64,000 bases of DNA from JAGWBG01 sp034421095. Its GTDB lineage: Bacteria > Chloroflexota > Dehalococcoidia > Lucifugimonadales > JAGWBF01. Made by a program: the position numbers and the translations under genes. Position 1 is the stretch's first letter; each line of letters opens with the position of its first letter. A model generated the notes under the pieces. That model made no database searches, was not told where the DNA came from, and saw only the letters and a list, made by a program, of their open reading frames with translations. Positions 42,585 through 50,867 of this stretch are shown here, one piece after another. The stretch spans positions 1 through 64,000 of the forward strand of contig DAOUKR010000025.1 of NCBI GenBank assembly GCA_034421095.1, given 5' to 3'.

Positions 42585-43255
42585 TCCTCCACAACTAGTC
42601 CGAATACCCAGGGACAGATCACCAGGAATACCGCGTCGAAGACGGCTATCAGGCCGATCCAACGGTCCATACCAATAGCGCTCCCGCCGCCGATTGAGCT
42701 TGAAGATGATTCTACTGCCGCAATGATGATGGGCGCTATCACCGGCAAGAACAGCACCGGCAGCATAATTTCCCGGGAGCGTGTATGAACGGCAATGGCC
42801 GAGAAAAGGGTCCCAATCGTGGCAAAACCCAGAGTAGCAAGCAAAATAGCCAGTATGAGCCCCAGGGAAAAAGCCGAGAAATTGAAAAGCACCGCGAACA
42901 CCGGCAGAAGCACAACTTCCACGATTACCATGAAAGCAAAGGTGCCCAGCATCTTGCCAAAGTAGACGGCATCTCGACTTGTCGGAGTAAGAAGCAGCCC
43001 CTCCAGAGTACCTTGGTCCTTTTCCAGAATGAAGGCCCGGTTCATTGCCAGGACACCAGCAAAGGCAAAAGCTACCCATAGTATGCCCGGCGCCAGTTCG
43101 TCAATGACCGTAGGGGAGGTGTTAAGGGCAAAGTTGAACACCACAATCACAAGGAAGGCAAAGACCAGCACCGAGACCACTATATCCCGTGTCCTGATCT
43201 CCAACAATATGTCTTTCCAGGCCAGGGCAACCACGGGACCTACGAAATCTCTCAC
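42581..43255 (-). CDS. ccmB: Heme exporter protein CcmB
   Basis: The 224-residue membrane protein of the heme ABC transporter has six helices and the conserved cytoplasmic segment MNRAFILEKDQGTLEGLLLTPTSRDAVYFGKMLG, which contacts CcmA. Start is GTG at 43255, overlapping the ccmA stop by one base (TAGTG). Forms CcmAB, which drives release of heme-loaded CcmE. Confidence 0.94.
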   Translation of the reverse strand: MRDFVGPVVALAWKDILLEIRTRDIVVSVLVFAFLVIVVFNFALNTSPTVIDELAPGILWVAFAFAGVLAMNRAFILEKDQGTLEGLLLTPTSRDAVYFGKMLGTFAFMVIVEVVLLPVFAVLFNFSAFSLGLILAILLATLGFATIGTLFSAIAVHTRSREIMLPVLFLPVIAPIIIAAVESSSSSIGGGSAIGMDRWIGLIAVFDAVFLVICPWVFGLVVEE

Positions 43256-44001
43256 TAAGCTGCTCCCAGGCCTTGTGATGAACCTCTTGAACCGTATTGG
43301 CGGTAGGTGCCCCTGAAACCGGCGACGTCCAGAGAGCGACGAAACTCCTCAAAAGCTATCTTTCCGTTGGACAGGATAGCCACTCTGTCCCCCCACTCCA
43401 GGCCTTGTTCAAGGTTATGGGTAGTCATTATCACTGTACGACCTTCGGCCTTCCATCCCTCCAATATATCACCCAACATCTCCAGCGCGCCCTGGTCCAG
43501 ACCGGCTTCGGGCTCATCCATCAGAAGTATGCGAGGCTCATGGAGGATGGCCCGCGCGATGGAGAGTCGCTTTTCCATGCCGTGAGAGAGGGTATGGACC
43601 TTGTGTTGCCTCCGGCCTTCCAGCCCCACTAAACCCAGGACCTTATCAACCCGGCTTTGCGCTTCCCTCAAGCCGTACATCCGGCCATAAAAATGCAGGT
43701 TTTCCTCGCACGTCATGTCCCCGTATAGAAAGCCCCGGTGGGCTACCACCCCTACCCTGCGCCTTATCTCGGCAGGGTTGCGCCTTCTGTCCGCCCCCGC
43801 GATCCACACTTCGCCACTGTCGGGTCGAGCCTGAGTGGAGAGGACCTTAAGCAAGGTAGTCTTACCTACTCCATTTGCGCCAAAGATAACCAGGAACTCC
43901 CCCCAATTCACGATGAGGTCCATATCCCACAGTACGGGCCAGTCCCCATAACTCTTGTGGAGACCTTTCACAACGATTGCACGGTCATTTTCCTGCCCTA
44001 T
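43255..44001 (-). CDS. ccmA: Heme exporter ATP-binding protein CcmA
   Basis: An ABC ATPase with Walker A FGANGVGKTTLLKVLSTQ, signature LSHGMEKRLSIARAIL, Walker B RILLMDEPEAGLDQG and the switch His in VIMTTHNLEQGLEWG. It is the first gene of ccmABCDE, with each gene overlapping or close to the next. The start is uncertain: GTG at 44001 is used; a TTG at 44040 would add 13 residues; neither has a clear ribosome-binding site. CcmF and CcmH are not in the window. Confidence 0.9.
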   Translation of the reverse strand: MGQENDRAIVVKGLHKSYGDWPVLWDMDLIVNWGEFLVIFGANGVGKTTLLKVLSTQARPDSGEVWIAGADRRRNPAEIRRRVGVVAHRGFLYGDMTCEENLHFYGRMYGLREAQSRVDKVLGLVGLEGRRQHKVHTLSHGMEKRLSIARAILHEPRILLMDEPEAGLDQGALEMLGDILEGWKAEGRTVIMTTHNLEQGLEWGDRVAILSNGKIAFEEFRRSLDVAGFRGTYRQYGSRGSSQGLGAA

Positions 44002-44128
44002 CACAGACTCATGATAACTCCAACTCAAAAGGTCATGCAAGAGTGTTTGTCACGCCTTCGGGGTCTTCGGATAGACATATTTATTAGGCTTGAAGTCCCA
44101 TTGGGCATGTGGTATCTTTGAGGTAGGT

Positions 44129-44205
44129 CGGGGCGTGGCGCAGCCCGGGAGCGCACCTGCATGGGGTGCAGGGGGTCGCCAGTTCAAATCTGGCCGCCCC
44201 GACCA
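44129..44205 (+). tRNA. tRNA-Pro (anticodon GGG), CCA encoded
   Basis: CGGGGCG (44129-44135) pairs with CGCCCCG (44195-44201), followed by discriminator A and encoded CCA at 44203-44205. The anticodon arm CCTGC-ATGGGGT-GCAGG gives anticodon GGG, and the T arm GCCAG-TTCAAAT-CTGGC is standard. The D arm begins GCGC. Length 77 with CCA. Confidence 0.97.
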
Positions 44206-44252
44206 AAATCGAAAATCTTCCGCAATCCTATACAGGGAACCAGCAATCAATC

Positions 44253-44759
44253 ATGTTCAGGCTTGCAGTCCTAACAGTCAGCACTTCGGGGTTCCACGGC
44301 CAGCGAGAGGACACCGGCGGCCCGGCTATCCAGGAAATCCTGGCACCACCGGACTACGAGTGTATTCGATACGAGGTGGTCTCCGACGATAAAGACATGA
44401 TAGCCGGCAGGCTGAAGCAGTGGGCTGACGTGGACGGAGCGGACCTGATTGTAACCACAGGAGGCACGGGAGTGGCCCCAAGTGACGTAACTCCTGAAGC
44501 GTGTCTCTCGGTAATAGATAAGGAAGTTCCCGGCTTGGCGGAGACCATGAGATTTCGCACCCTGGAAAAGACCCCTATGGCCATGATAAGCCGCTCAGTG
44601 GCCGGTATTCGGGGCAACACCCTCATCATCACCCTACCCGGCAGCCCTAGAGGAGTACGCGAGTGTCTGGAGGTGGTTCAACCTGTCCTACCCCACACTC
44701 TCGAATTGCTCAAAGACGTGGCACAGGGACACCCCACTCAGCCAGCCTCCTCCGAGTAG
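44253..44759 (+). CDS. MoaB/MogA-like molybdopterin biosynthesis protein
   Basis: The 168-residue protein has the MoCF-biosynthesis domain: VLTVSTSGFHGQREDTGGPAIQEIL at the N-terminus, the conserved ADLIVTTGGTGVAPSDVTPEA, and LIITLPGSPRGVRECLEVVQPVLPHTLELL. MogA/MoaB adenylates molybdopterin before metal insertion. The single-domain size fits MoaB/MogA rather than MoeA. ATG at 44253 starts soon after the tRNA-Pro gene; the ribosome-binding site (CAGGGAACC) is far upstream. Confidence 0.86.
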   Translation: MFRLAVLTVSTSGFHGQREDTGGPAIQEILAPPDYECIRYEVVSDDKDMIAGRLKQWADVDGADLIVTTGGTGVAPSDVTPEACLSVIDKEVPGLAETMRFRTLEKTPMAMISRSVAGIRGNTLIITLPGSPRGVRECLEVVQPVLPHTLELLKDVAQGHPTQPASSE

Positions 44760-44836
44760 TCAAGCTCGGCAAGGGAACGTCGCCACGCATTGAGCTAGCA
44801 CTGCCCTGCCGTCCAGCCCACCACAATTATTGAACC

Positions 44837-45586
44837 ATGGACGTACACATATTCACACTCTTTCCCGCCATGTTCCAGGGGCCGTTTCATCAAAGCGTCA
44901 TCAGGCGAGCCGTGGATAGAGGTCTGGCCCGTATACAGATACATGACATCCGAGAATACGCCCACGACAACCACCACACCGCCGACGACTACCAGTACGG
45001 TGGTGGGCCGGGAATGGTAATGAAACCGGAGCCTGTCTTCGAGTCGGTTGAAGCCGCCCTATCTCCCTACCCTGAGGAGTTGCGCCGGGAAATTCCGGTT
45101 ATACTCCTGTCCCCACAAGGACGACCCTTTCGCCAGGACATCGCCTGCGACCTGGCCGGCAGTCCCGGGATGGCGCTCATCTGCGGCCACTACGAAGGGG
45201 TTGACGAGCGGATAAAAGAGCACCTGGCAACGGACGAGATTAGTATAGGAGATTACGTGCTAACGGGCGGTGAACTGGCATCTATGGTGCTGGTGGATGC
45301 AGTGGTACGTCTCGTACCCGGGGTTGTGGGATCTGAGGAAGGCGTACAGGGAGACTCCATCACCTCCGGACTTCTTCAACACCCCATCTATACCAGGCCC
45401 CCCGTGTACCGGGGCCTCGAGGTGCCCTCGACCCTACTATCGGGGAATCACGGCGAGATAGCCCAGTGGCGCAGACGGCAAGCCCTGTTGAAGACCTTGA
45501 ATCGGCGTCCCGACTTACTGAAGCTAGCAGAGCTTACAGAGGATGACCTGAAGTTTCTCCAGGCCCACGGCTACCACAAAGAGTGA
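44837..45586 (+). CDS. trmD: tRNA (guanine-N1)-methyltransferase TrmD
   Basis: The 249-residue protein has the TrmD knot motifs YQYGGGPGMVMKPEPVFE and ISIGDYVLTGGELASMVLVDAVVRLVPGV, with the ERIKEHLATDEI region between them. It methylates G37 of tRNAs reading CNN codons. No clear ribosome-binding site is visible ahead of the ATG. It is followed by rplS, the usual bacterial neighbour. Confidence 0.97.
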   Translation: MDVHIFTLFPAMFQGPFHQSVIRRAVDRGLARIQIHDIREYAHDNHHTADDYQYGGGPGMVMKPEPVFESVEAALSPYPEELRREIPVILLSPQGRPFRQDIACDLAGSPGMALICGHYEGVDERIKEHLATDEISIGDYVLTGGELASMVLVDAVVRLVPGVVGSEEGVQGDSITSGLLQHPIYTRPPVYRGLEVPSTLLSGNHGEIAQWRRRQALLKTLNRRPDLLKLAELTEDDLKFLQAHGYHKE

Positions 45587-45614
45587 ATCGCATCACAGAC
45601 CTGGGCCATAGACC

Positions 45615-45643
45615 TTGCCTCGGCGACCGGACAGGTATAGAAT
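45615..45643 (+). promoter_or_regulatory. Promoter in front of rplS
   Basis: TTGCCT at 45615-45620 (4 of 6), a 17-bp spacer and TAGAAT at 45638-45643 (5 of 6) between trmD and the L19 start at 45691. It would allow L19 and PriA to be made independently of trmD. Confidence 0.5.
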
Positions 45644-45690
45644 GTAGCTTAGTACAGCATGTTGCATACGAACTCAAGAAAGGTGTTACT

Positions 45691-46062
45691 ATGGAAGCCC
45701 ATTCCGCAATCTCCGTAAAGGCCAATCCCCAAATCCCCGAATTCGGGCCTGGCGATACCGTGCGCGTCAACTTTCGTATAAGAGAAGGTGAGCGCGAGCG
45801 GGTACAGGCCTTCCAAGGCGTGGTAATAAAGAAGCAGGGCAGGGCACCCGGCACCACTTTTACCGTGAGAAGGGTCACCTACAACATCGGCATTGAACGG
45901 ACATTCCCCATATACTCGCCTTTGCTGGAGTCTGTGGAAGTCGTGAGACGAGGTATCGTGAGAAGGGCCAAACTCTACTATCTACGCGGCCTTTCCGGCA
46001 GAGCTGCCCGCATCAAGGAGAGACGCCAACCCGGCAGAAGGTCACAAGCCTCCTCCAAGTAG
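45691..46062 (+). CDS. rplS: Ribosomal protein L19
   Basis: The 123-residue protein has the L19 core: FGPGDTVRVNFRIREGERERVQAFQGVVIKKQGRAPGTTFTVRRVTYNIGIERTFPIYSPLLESVEVVRRG. The C-terminal tail is Lys/Arg-rich as usual. ATG at 45691 has AAAGGTG upstream. An earlier in-frame start at 45583 would overlap trmD and lies before the L19 homology, so it is not used. Confidence 0.97.
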   Translation: MEAHSAISVKANPQIPEFGPGDTVRVNFRIREGERERVQAFQGVVIKKQGRAPGTTFTVRRVTYNIGIERTFPIYSPLLESVEVVRRGIVRRAKLYYLRGLSGRAARIKERRQPGRRSQASSK

Positions 46063-46076
46063 AATTTGGGTATTCC

Positions 46077-48560
46077 ATGAGATATGCTGAGGTAGCCGTC
46101 AACGCTCCCATCGGCTACAACAGGACCCTTTCCTATAGCATCCCGGACCGGCTTGAGCTTGAGCCTGGCCAGATGGTATGGGCACCTTTGGGCCCCAGGC
46201 CCGTTCAGGGAATGGTCTTCCACCTCACGGACCAGCCTCAGGTAGACGTTACTAAAGACATAATCGCGGCCATTGAACCATCACCCCTCGTAACCCTACT
46301 AGGCCTGACGTTGGCCCGTTGGATTAGCAGCTACTACATGGCTTCCCTGTTCGACTCCGTGACCCCCATGTTGCCCCTTGGCTTTCAGAACCGTGTACGC
46401 TCCTACGTCTACCCTGCTCCCGGAGAACAGGAAGTCCTCGCCAAACTGAGCACCAAAGGGAAACAAGCCCTGGAGCACCTCACCGCCCGGAGTGAGATTA
46501 GCGAAAACGAACTGGTGAAGGCACTGGGCAAGGACGGTGAGAGGGAGATTCGGGGCCTGCTGAGAAGGGGGTTGATACGCCGCCGATGGGAGTTGCCCAG
46601 GCCTAGGGTATCCTACAAGTACGAGTGCTACATCCGGCCTGTGGCACCCGGAAATCAGGAGGATATAGAGCTGCCTGGCGATAATACCCCTAAACGGAAA
46701 GCACTGTACGAAGACCTGTCCCGTTCTCAAGAGCCTCTCCCATTTTCCTTAGCGAACAAAGAGTATGGCGCATCAGCCGTGAAAGGCCTTGTAGAGAAGG
46801 GGCTGTTGTCCCTTGAGTGGGTAAGAACAGACCGTGAACCGGCACTGCAACGGGAGAGGGAAGGCCGGACCGAGTCCGACCTTGTCCTGACGCCGGAGCA
46901 GGAGCGCGCTCTGTCGGCAATCAAGGACGTTCTGGATGCCGGGCCGAGTACAGGAAGTCCTTTCCTCCTCCACGGGGTCACCGGCAGCGGTAAAACCGAG
47001 GTATATCTCCGGGCGTTGGAGCACTGCTTGAGGCTGGGCAAAAGGGGCGTATTTCTGGTGCCTGAGATAGCCCTTACCCCTCAGACCGTACACCGCCTCA
47101 ATGCCAGGTTTCCGGGGGAAATAGCCGTGCTTCACAGCGGTCTCTCTGTCGGGGAGCGTTTTGACCAGTGGTGGAGGATACGAGATGGAGCTTACGACAT
47201 TGTGGTGGGGCCTAGAAGCGCACTTTTTTCTCCTCTGCCCGACCTGGGCTTGATAGTCATTGACGAGGAGCATGAGTGGACCTACAAGCAGCAGGACACC
47301 ACCCCCTATTATCATACACGGGAAGTTTCCCTCAAGATGGCCGCCCTTGCCAACGCAGTGGTGGTAATGGGCAGCGCCACGCCCGACGTGGAGACCTACT
47401 TCAAGGCCAAGCGGGGAGAATATACGCTTCTGGAGTTGCCATACAGGATTGCACCTGCCCTGGAAGGCTCTCCATACTCCGCCGTCAATGGGACAACAAG
47501 GGAAGGGATAGCTGAAAGACAGAGAGGGGGTGACCTGGCCCACGTAGAGATATGCGACATGCGGCAAGAGTTGAAAGAAGGGAACCGGAGCATTTTCAGC
47601 CGTTCCCTGGAATCCGCCCTCAGCCGGTGTGTAGACAGAGGGGAGCAGGCCATCCTGTTCATCAACCGCCGAGGCTCTGCCACCGTAGTGCAGTGTCGGG
47701 ACTGCGGACATGCGCTCCGCTGTCGCCGGTGCTCGGTTACACTCACCTACCACGCCACGGATACGCGTCTTGTCTGTCACCAGTGCAACCGGCGCTCCCG
47801 GCTTCCAAGGGGATGCCCTCAATGCCGCAGCCCCAGGATAAGACACCTTGGCATAGGGACCCAGAGGGTCGTCGAGGAGATAGGGAGGCTGTTGCCCAGC
47901 GTAACCACCCTGAGATGGGATAGAGACACAGCACATGCCCCCCATGCCCACGAGAGCATACTTGGGCGCTTCCTTCAGGGAGAAGCGCAGGTCCTTATAG
48001 GCACTCAGATGGTCGCCAAGGGACTTCACATGCCCAACGTGACCCTGGTGGGAGTGGTGCTCGCAGACATAGGGCTGAATCTGCCTGATTTTCGCGCCGG
48101 CGAGAGGGCTTTCCAGCTTCTCTGCCAGGTGGCAGGACGGGCAGGAAGAGGGATCTCGCCCGGCAGGGTGATTATTCAGACCTACAACCCCACCAACTAC
48201 GCCGTCGCGGGCGCAGCAAAGCAGGACTATCAGATTCTCTACAGCAAAGAGGTCGAGTTCCGACAATTGCATGGGAACCCCCCCTTCAATCGTCTCGTCC
48301 ACATGACATACATTCATACCAGCGCAGCGGCATGTCAGAGGGAGTCGGAGAGGATGGGGCGTGCCCTGCGCCACAGGGCCTACTCCCGAGGCTTGACGGA
48401 CGTGGAGGTGATAGGGCCGGCCCCGGCCTTCCCCGAGCGGGTCAAAGGCAGGTACAGGTGGCACACGATTCTACGGGGGCGGGACCTCCATTCCTTTCTG
48501 GACGGGATGTCGATACCCCCAGGCTGGACCGTAGACGTAGACCCTGTCACCGTACTCTAG
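46077..48560 (+). CDS. priA: Primosomal protein N' (PriA), replication restart helicase
   Basis: The 827-residue helicase has an N-terminal DNA-binding domain, Walker A LHGVTGSGKTEVYLRALEHC (near residue 300), DEEHEWTYKQQ (DExH, near residue 400), MGSATPDVETYFKAK, two zinc modules CRDCGHALRCRRC and CHQCNRRSRLPRGCPQC, and the late helicase motifs LIGTQMVAKGLHMPNVTLVGVV and QVAGRAGRG. It reloads the replisome at stalled forks. Start is 14 bases after rplS, so co-transcribed. Highly confident from domain order. Confidence 0.97.
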   Translation: MRYAEVAVNAPIGYNRTLSYSIPDRLELEPGQMVWAPLGPRPVQGMVFHLTDQPQVDVTKDIIAAIEPSPLVTLLGLTLARWISSYYMASLFDSVTPMLPLGFQNRVRSYVYPAPGEQEVLAKLSTKGKQALEHLTARSEISENELVKALGKDGEREIRGLLRRGLIRRRWELPRPRVSYKYECYIRPVAPGNQEDIELPGDNTPKRKALYEDLSRSQEPLPFSLANKEYGASAVKGLVEKGLLSLEWVRTDREPALQREREGRTESDLVLTPEQERALSAIKDVLDAGPSTGSPFLLHGVTGSGKTEVYLRALEHCLRLGKRGVFLVPEIALTPQTVHRLNARFPGEIAVLHSGLSVGERFDQWWRIRDGAYDIVVGPRSALFSPLPDLGLIVIDEEHEWTYKQQDTTPYYHTREVSLKMAALANAVVVMGSATPDVETYFKAKRGEYTLLELPYRIAPALEGSPYSAVNGTTREGIAERQRGGDLAHVEICDMRQELKEGNRSIFSRSLESALSRCVDRGEQAILFINRRGSATVVQCRDCGHALRCRRCSVTLTYHATDTRLVCHQCNRRSRLPRGCPQCRSPRIRHLGIGTQRVVEEIGRLLPSVTTLRWDRDTAHAPHAHESILGRFLQGEAQVLIGTQMVAKGLHMPNVTLVGVVLADIGLNLPDFRAGERAFQLLCQVAGRAGRGISPGRVIIQTYNPTNYAVAGAAKQDYQILYSKEVEFRQLHGNPPFNRLVHMTYIHTSAAACQRESERMGRALRHRAYSRGLTDVEVIGPAPAFPERVKGRYRWHTILRGRDLHSFLDGMSIPPGWTVDVDPVTVL

Positions 48561-48594
48561 CACCGGCCTCAAACACACGCGGCTTGACAGCTTC

Positions 48595-48624
48595 TTTACA
48601 TCAGCAACATATCTTGGCTATAAT
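48595..48624 (+). promoter_or_regulatory. Strong promoter for the def gene
   Basis: TTTACA at 48595-48600 (5 of 6), an 18-bp spacer and TATAAT at 48619-48624 (6 of 6). It is positioned about 72 bases before the peptide deformylase start. An extra TTGACA at 48584-48589 is at a non-productive distance. Confidence 0.65.
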
Positions 48625-48701
48625 CTAAACGCTCGAATCAAACCTGCGCTAACAACATGGGCTTGTCTGCGTGCGGCGCACAGGCAGAGAGGTGGATAAA
48701 A

Positions 48702-49238
48702 GTGTCCGTTCTTCCAATGCACATTGTTCCCGACCCCATACTCAGAGAGAGGGCCAAGCGTGTGAGCAACATAAGCCCCTCTATCCAAAGGCTCATAGAC
48801 GATATGATTGAGACCATGCGCGACTCCCATGGTGTCGGCCTCGCTGCTAATCAGGTAGGGATACTTCAGCGAGTAATCGTAATTCAGCTGCCCGATGACG
48901 AGGAGCCCCGGGTGTTCATAAACCCTGAGCTAATCAAGCAGGAAGGGGAACGGGACGTAGAGGAGGGGTGCCTCAGCATACCCGGATACCGTGGCCTGGT
49001 CAAGCGGTCAGTCAAAGTAAAGGCCAAAGGCCTGGACCGCAAGGGCAAGGTGGTGCGCGTCAATGCCGATGAGCTTTTGGCACAGGCCCTTGAGCATGAA
49101 ATTGACCACCTTAACGGCACCCTCTACATAGACCGTCTTGTGGACAGGACCAAGCTATGGAAAGAGGGGGATGAAGAATCGCCTGAGGAGCAAGAAGAAA
49201 GGGAACAGACGCCCGTAGAGGCTCAATATACCGGGTAA
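48702..49238 (+). CDS. def: Peptide deformylase
   Basis: The 178-residue protein has all three motifs: GVGLAANQVG, EGCLSIPG with the metal-ligand Cys, and QALEHEIDHLNG (HExxH). It removes the formyl group from nascent protein N-termini. GTG at 48702, preceded by GAGAGGTGG at 48687-48695, gives the usual VSVLPMHIVPDPILR start; an ATG at 48657 would add an unsupported extension. The C-terminus has an acidic Glu-rich tail. Confidence 0.95.
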   Translation: MSVLPMHIVPDPILRERAKRVSNISPSIQRLIDDMIETMRDSHGVGLAANQVGILQRVIVIQLPDDEEPRVFINPELIKQEGERDVEEGCLSIPGYRGLVKRSVKVKAKGLDRKGKVVRVNADELLAQALEHEIDHLNGTLYIDRLVDRTKLWKEGDEESPEEQEEREQTPVEAQYTG

Positions 49239-49352
49239 TGATAGCAACTCGTCTGCAATCGCCTCCCCAGGTAGCTATACACCCTTTCGCATTGAACGGC
49301 GAACACGCCTCCGGGCGCTCCACACCATCCGGAGGCGCCCCCGGCATATAGG

Positions 49353-50858
49353 ATGAATAATCTTTCTTCAGAAAACGCTGCCACCCTTCGGAAGCTTAAG
49401 GAATTCTTCATCAGCCGACCAGTACCCGCTTTTCTCGTTGGTGGATACCTCAGGGATGCTTTGAGAGGCATCCCAAGCATGGATATAGACATTGCCGTTC
49501 AAGGAGACGCCCTTTCTCTGGCAAAAGACATGGCTGATACTCTTTCGGCCTCCTACGTACCCCTAAGCCCATCCCACAATGTTGGAAGAATAGCCATTCC
49601 CCCAGTGCAGGGGGAGAACGGGTGGATAATAGACGTATCCGGCATAAGCGGCTCAATATTTGACGACCTTGCAAGACGCGACTTCAGCGTGGACGCTCTT
49701 GCCCTGACATTGGAAAAGTGGGACACTCCAGCCTGGCAAGAGAGCATACTCGACCCTTTCGGCGGGCGCCCCGACCTCTCCCGGAGAGTAGTCAGGGCCA
49801 TAAAGTCGTCGGTGTTCAGAGAAGACCCTGTTCGTCTCCTCAGAGGCGTGCGTCTGGCGGCGAAGCTCGGGTTCAAAATTGACCCTTCAACGGCACGCCT
49901 CATCGCTCGTGACGCCCATCTCATCTCTTCGACGTCGGGAGAGCGTGTGCGAGATGAATTTCTGGCAATCCTATCGCTAGATGGAGCCAAAGTCCACCTG
50001 GAAACGCTGGACGAACTGGGGCTCCTCTGCTGTATAATCTCGGAGCTTGGCTCAACCAAAGGGGTTGAGCAGCCCAGAGAGCATTACTGGGACGTTTTTG
50101 GCCACTCAATCCACGCGGTTGGGGGTGTAGAGAGGGTGGTCTCCAGGGGCGCGGGCGACCTTGTATCCGGCATGGTCCCCTGGGATGTGGGAATGGACGA
50201 GCGCTTTGCTCAGCAGGTGAGCGACGGGTATAGCAGGCTAACTATTCTGAAGCTCGGTGCTCTCCTCCACGACATCGCCAAACCTCAGACCAAGATGGTG
50301 GATGCAAAGGGGAAAACCCGATTTCTGGGACACCACACGCTGGGAGCCTCCATGTCAGAAGACATTCTTCACAGGCTGCGACTGAGCAACAGTGGGATAG
50401 AGATGGTCTGCGGGATGGTGGAAAATCACCTGCGCCCCACACAAATGAGCCAGGGCAAGGAGTTACCCACGCCGAAAGCGGTGTACCGGTATTTCCGGGA
50501 CGTGGAGGTCGTTGCCATAGACACCCTTTACCTCAGCCTGGCCGACCATCTGGCAGCGAGAGGGCCAGACCTGGAGATGGAAGGCTGGCTGCGTCATGTT
50601 GACATCGTCAAGCATATACTGGAAGTTGGAACCCGGGAGCAGTCTCCGGAGAAGATGCCCAGACTAATTACCGGCCACGACCTGATAAGCGAGTTTGGCA
50701 TGACGCCCGGCCCGCTCATAGGCATTCTCCTGGAAGGTGTACAAGAAGCCCAGGCGGGCCGGGAAATAGATACCAGAGCGAAGGCTTTGGCCTGGGCAAA
50801 AAGCAAGCTTGACGGCATATACTCTGAAGACTCAACTCAAAAGGCCCATGATAGTTAG
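49353..50858 (+). CDS. CCA tRNA nucleotidyltransferase with HD domain
   Basis: The 501-residue protein has the class II nucleotidyltransferase head: FLVGGYLRDALRGIPSMDIDIAVQGDAL with the GGxxRD and DxD motifs, then RRDFSVDALALTLEKWD and LRGVRLAAKLGFKIDP, and an HD domain from about residue 295 (KLGALLHDIAKPQTK, HHTLGASMSEDIL, HLRPTQ). It most likely adds or repairs CCA at tRNA 3' ends; related poly(A) polymerase activity is a less likely alternative. tRNA-Ala and the other tRNA in the window differ in whether CCA is encoded, so such an enzyme is needed. Ends ten bases before secD. Confidence 0.92.
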   Translation: MNNLSSENAATLRKLKEFFISRPVPAFLVGGYLRDALRGIPSMDIDIAVQGDALSLAKDMADTLSASYVPLSPSHNVGRIAIPPVQGENGWIIDVSGISGSIFDDLARRDFSVDALALTLEKWDTPAWQESILDPFGGRPDLSRRVVRAIKSSVFREDPVRLLRGVRLAAKLGFKIDPSTARLIARDAHLISSTSGERVRDEFLAILSLDGAKVHLETLDELGLLCCIISELGSTKGVEQPREHYWDVFGHSIHAVGGVERVVSRGAGDLVSGMVPWDVGMDERFAQQVSDGYSRLTILKLGALLHDIAKPQTKMVDAKGKTRFLGHHTLGASMSEDILHRLRLSNSGIEMVCGMVENHLRPTQMSQGKELPTPKAVYRYFRDVEVVAIDTLYLSLADHLAARGPDLEMEGWLRHVDIVKHILEVGTREQSPEKMPRLITGHDLISEFGMTPGPLIGILLEGVQEAQAGREIDTRAKALAWAKSKLDGIYSEDSTQKAHDS

Positions 50859-50867
50859 GAGGGGGCG

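Noticed and set aside
41826..43079. A 417-residue frame spanning ccmC and part of ccmB.
   Set aside because: Only the part left of 42584 is CcmC; the rest is ccmB read in another frame, and both proteins are clear at their own starts.
45583..45690. An L19 start at 45583.
   Set aside because: It overlaps the trmD stop, lies before the L19 homology and covers a good promoter; the ATG at 45691 has its own ribosome-binding site.
46773..48464. A 563-residue open frame antisense to priA.
   Set aside because: It is the complement of a strongly conserved helicase gene; its translation is Pro/His-rich low-complexity with no family resemblance.
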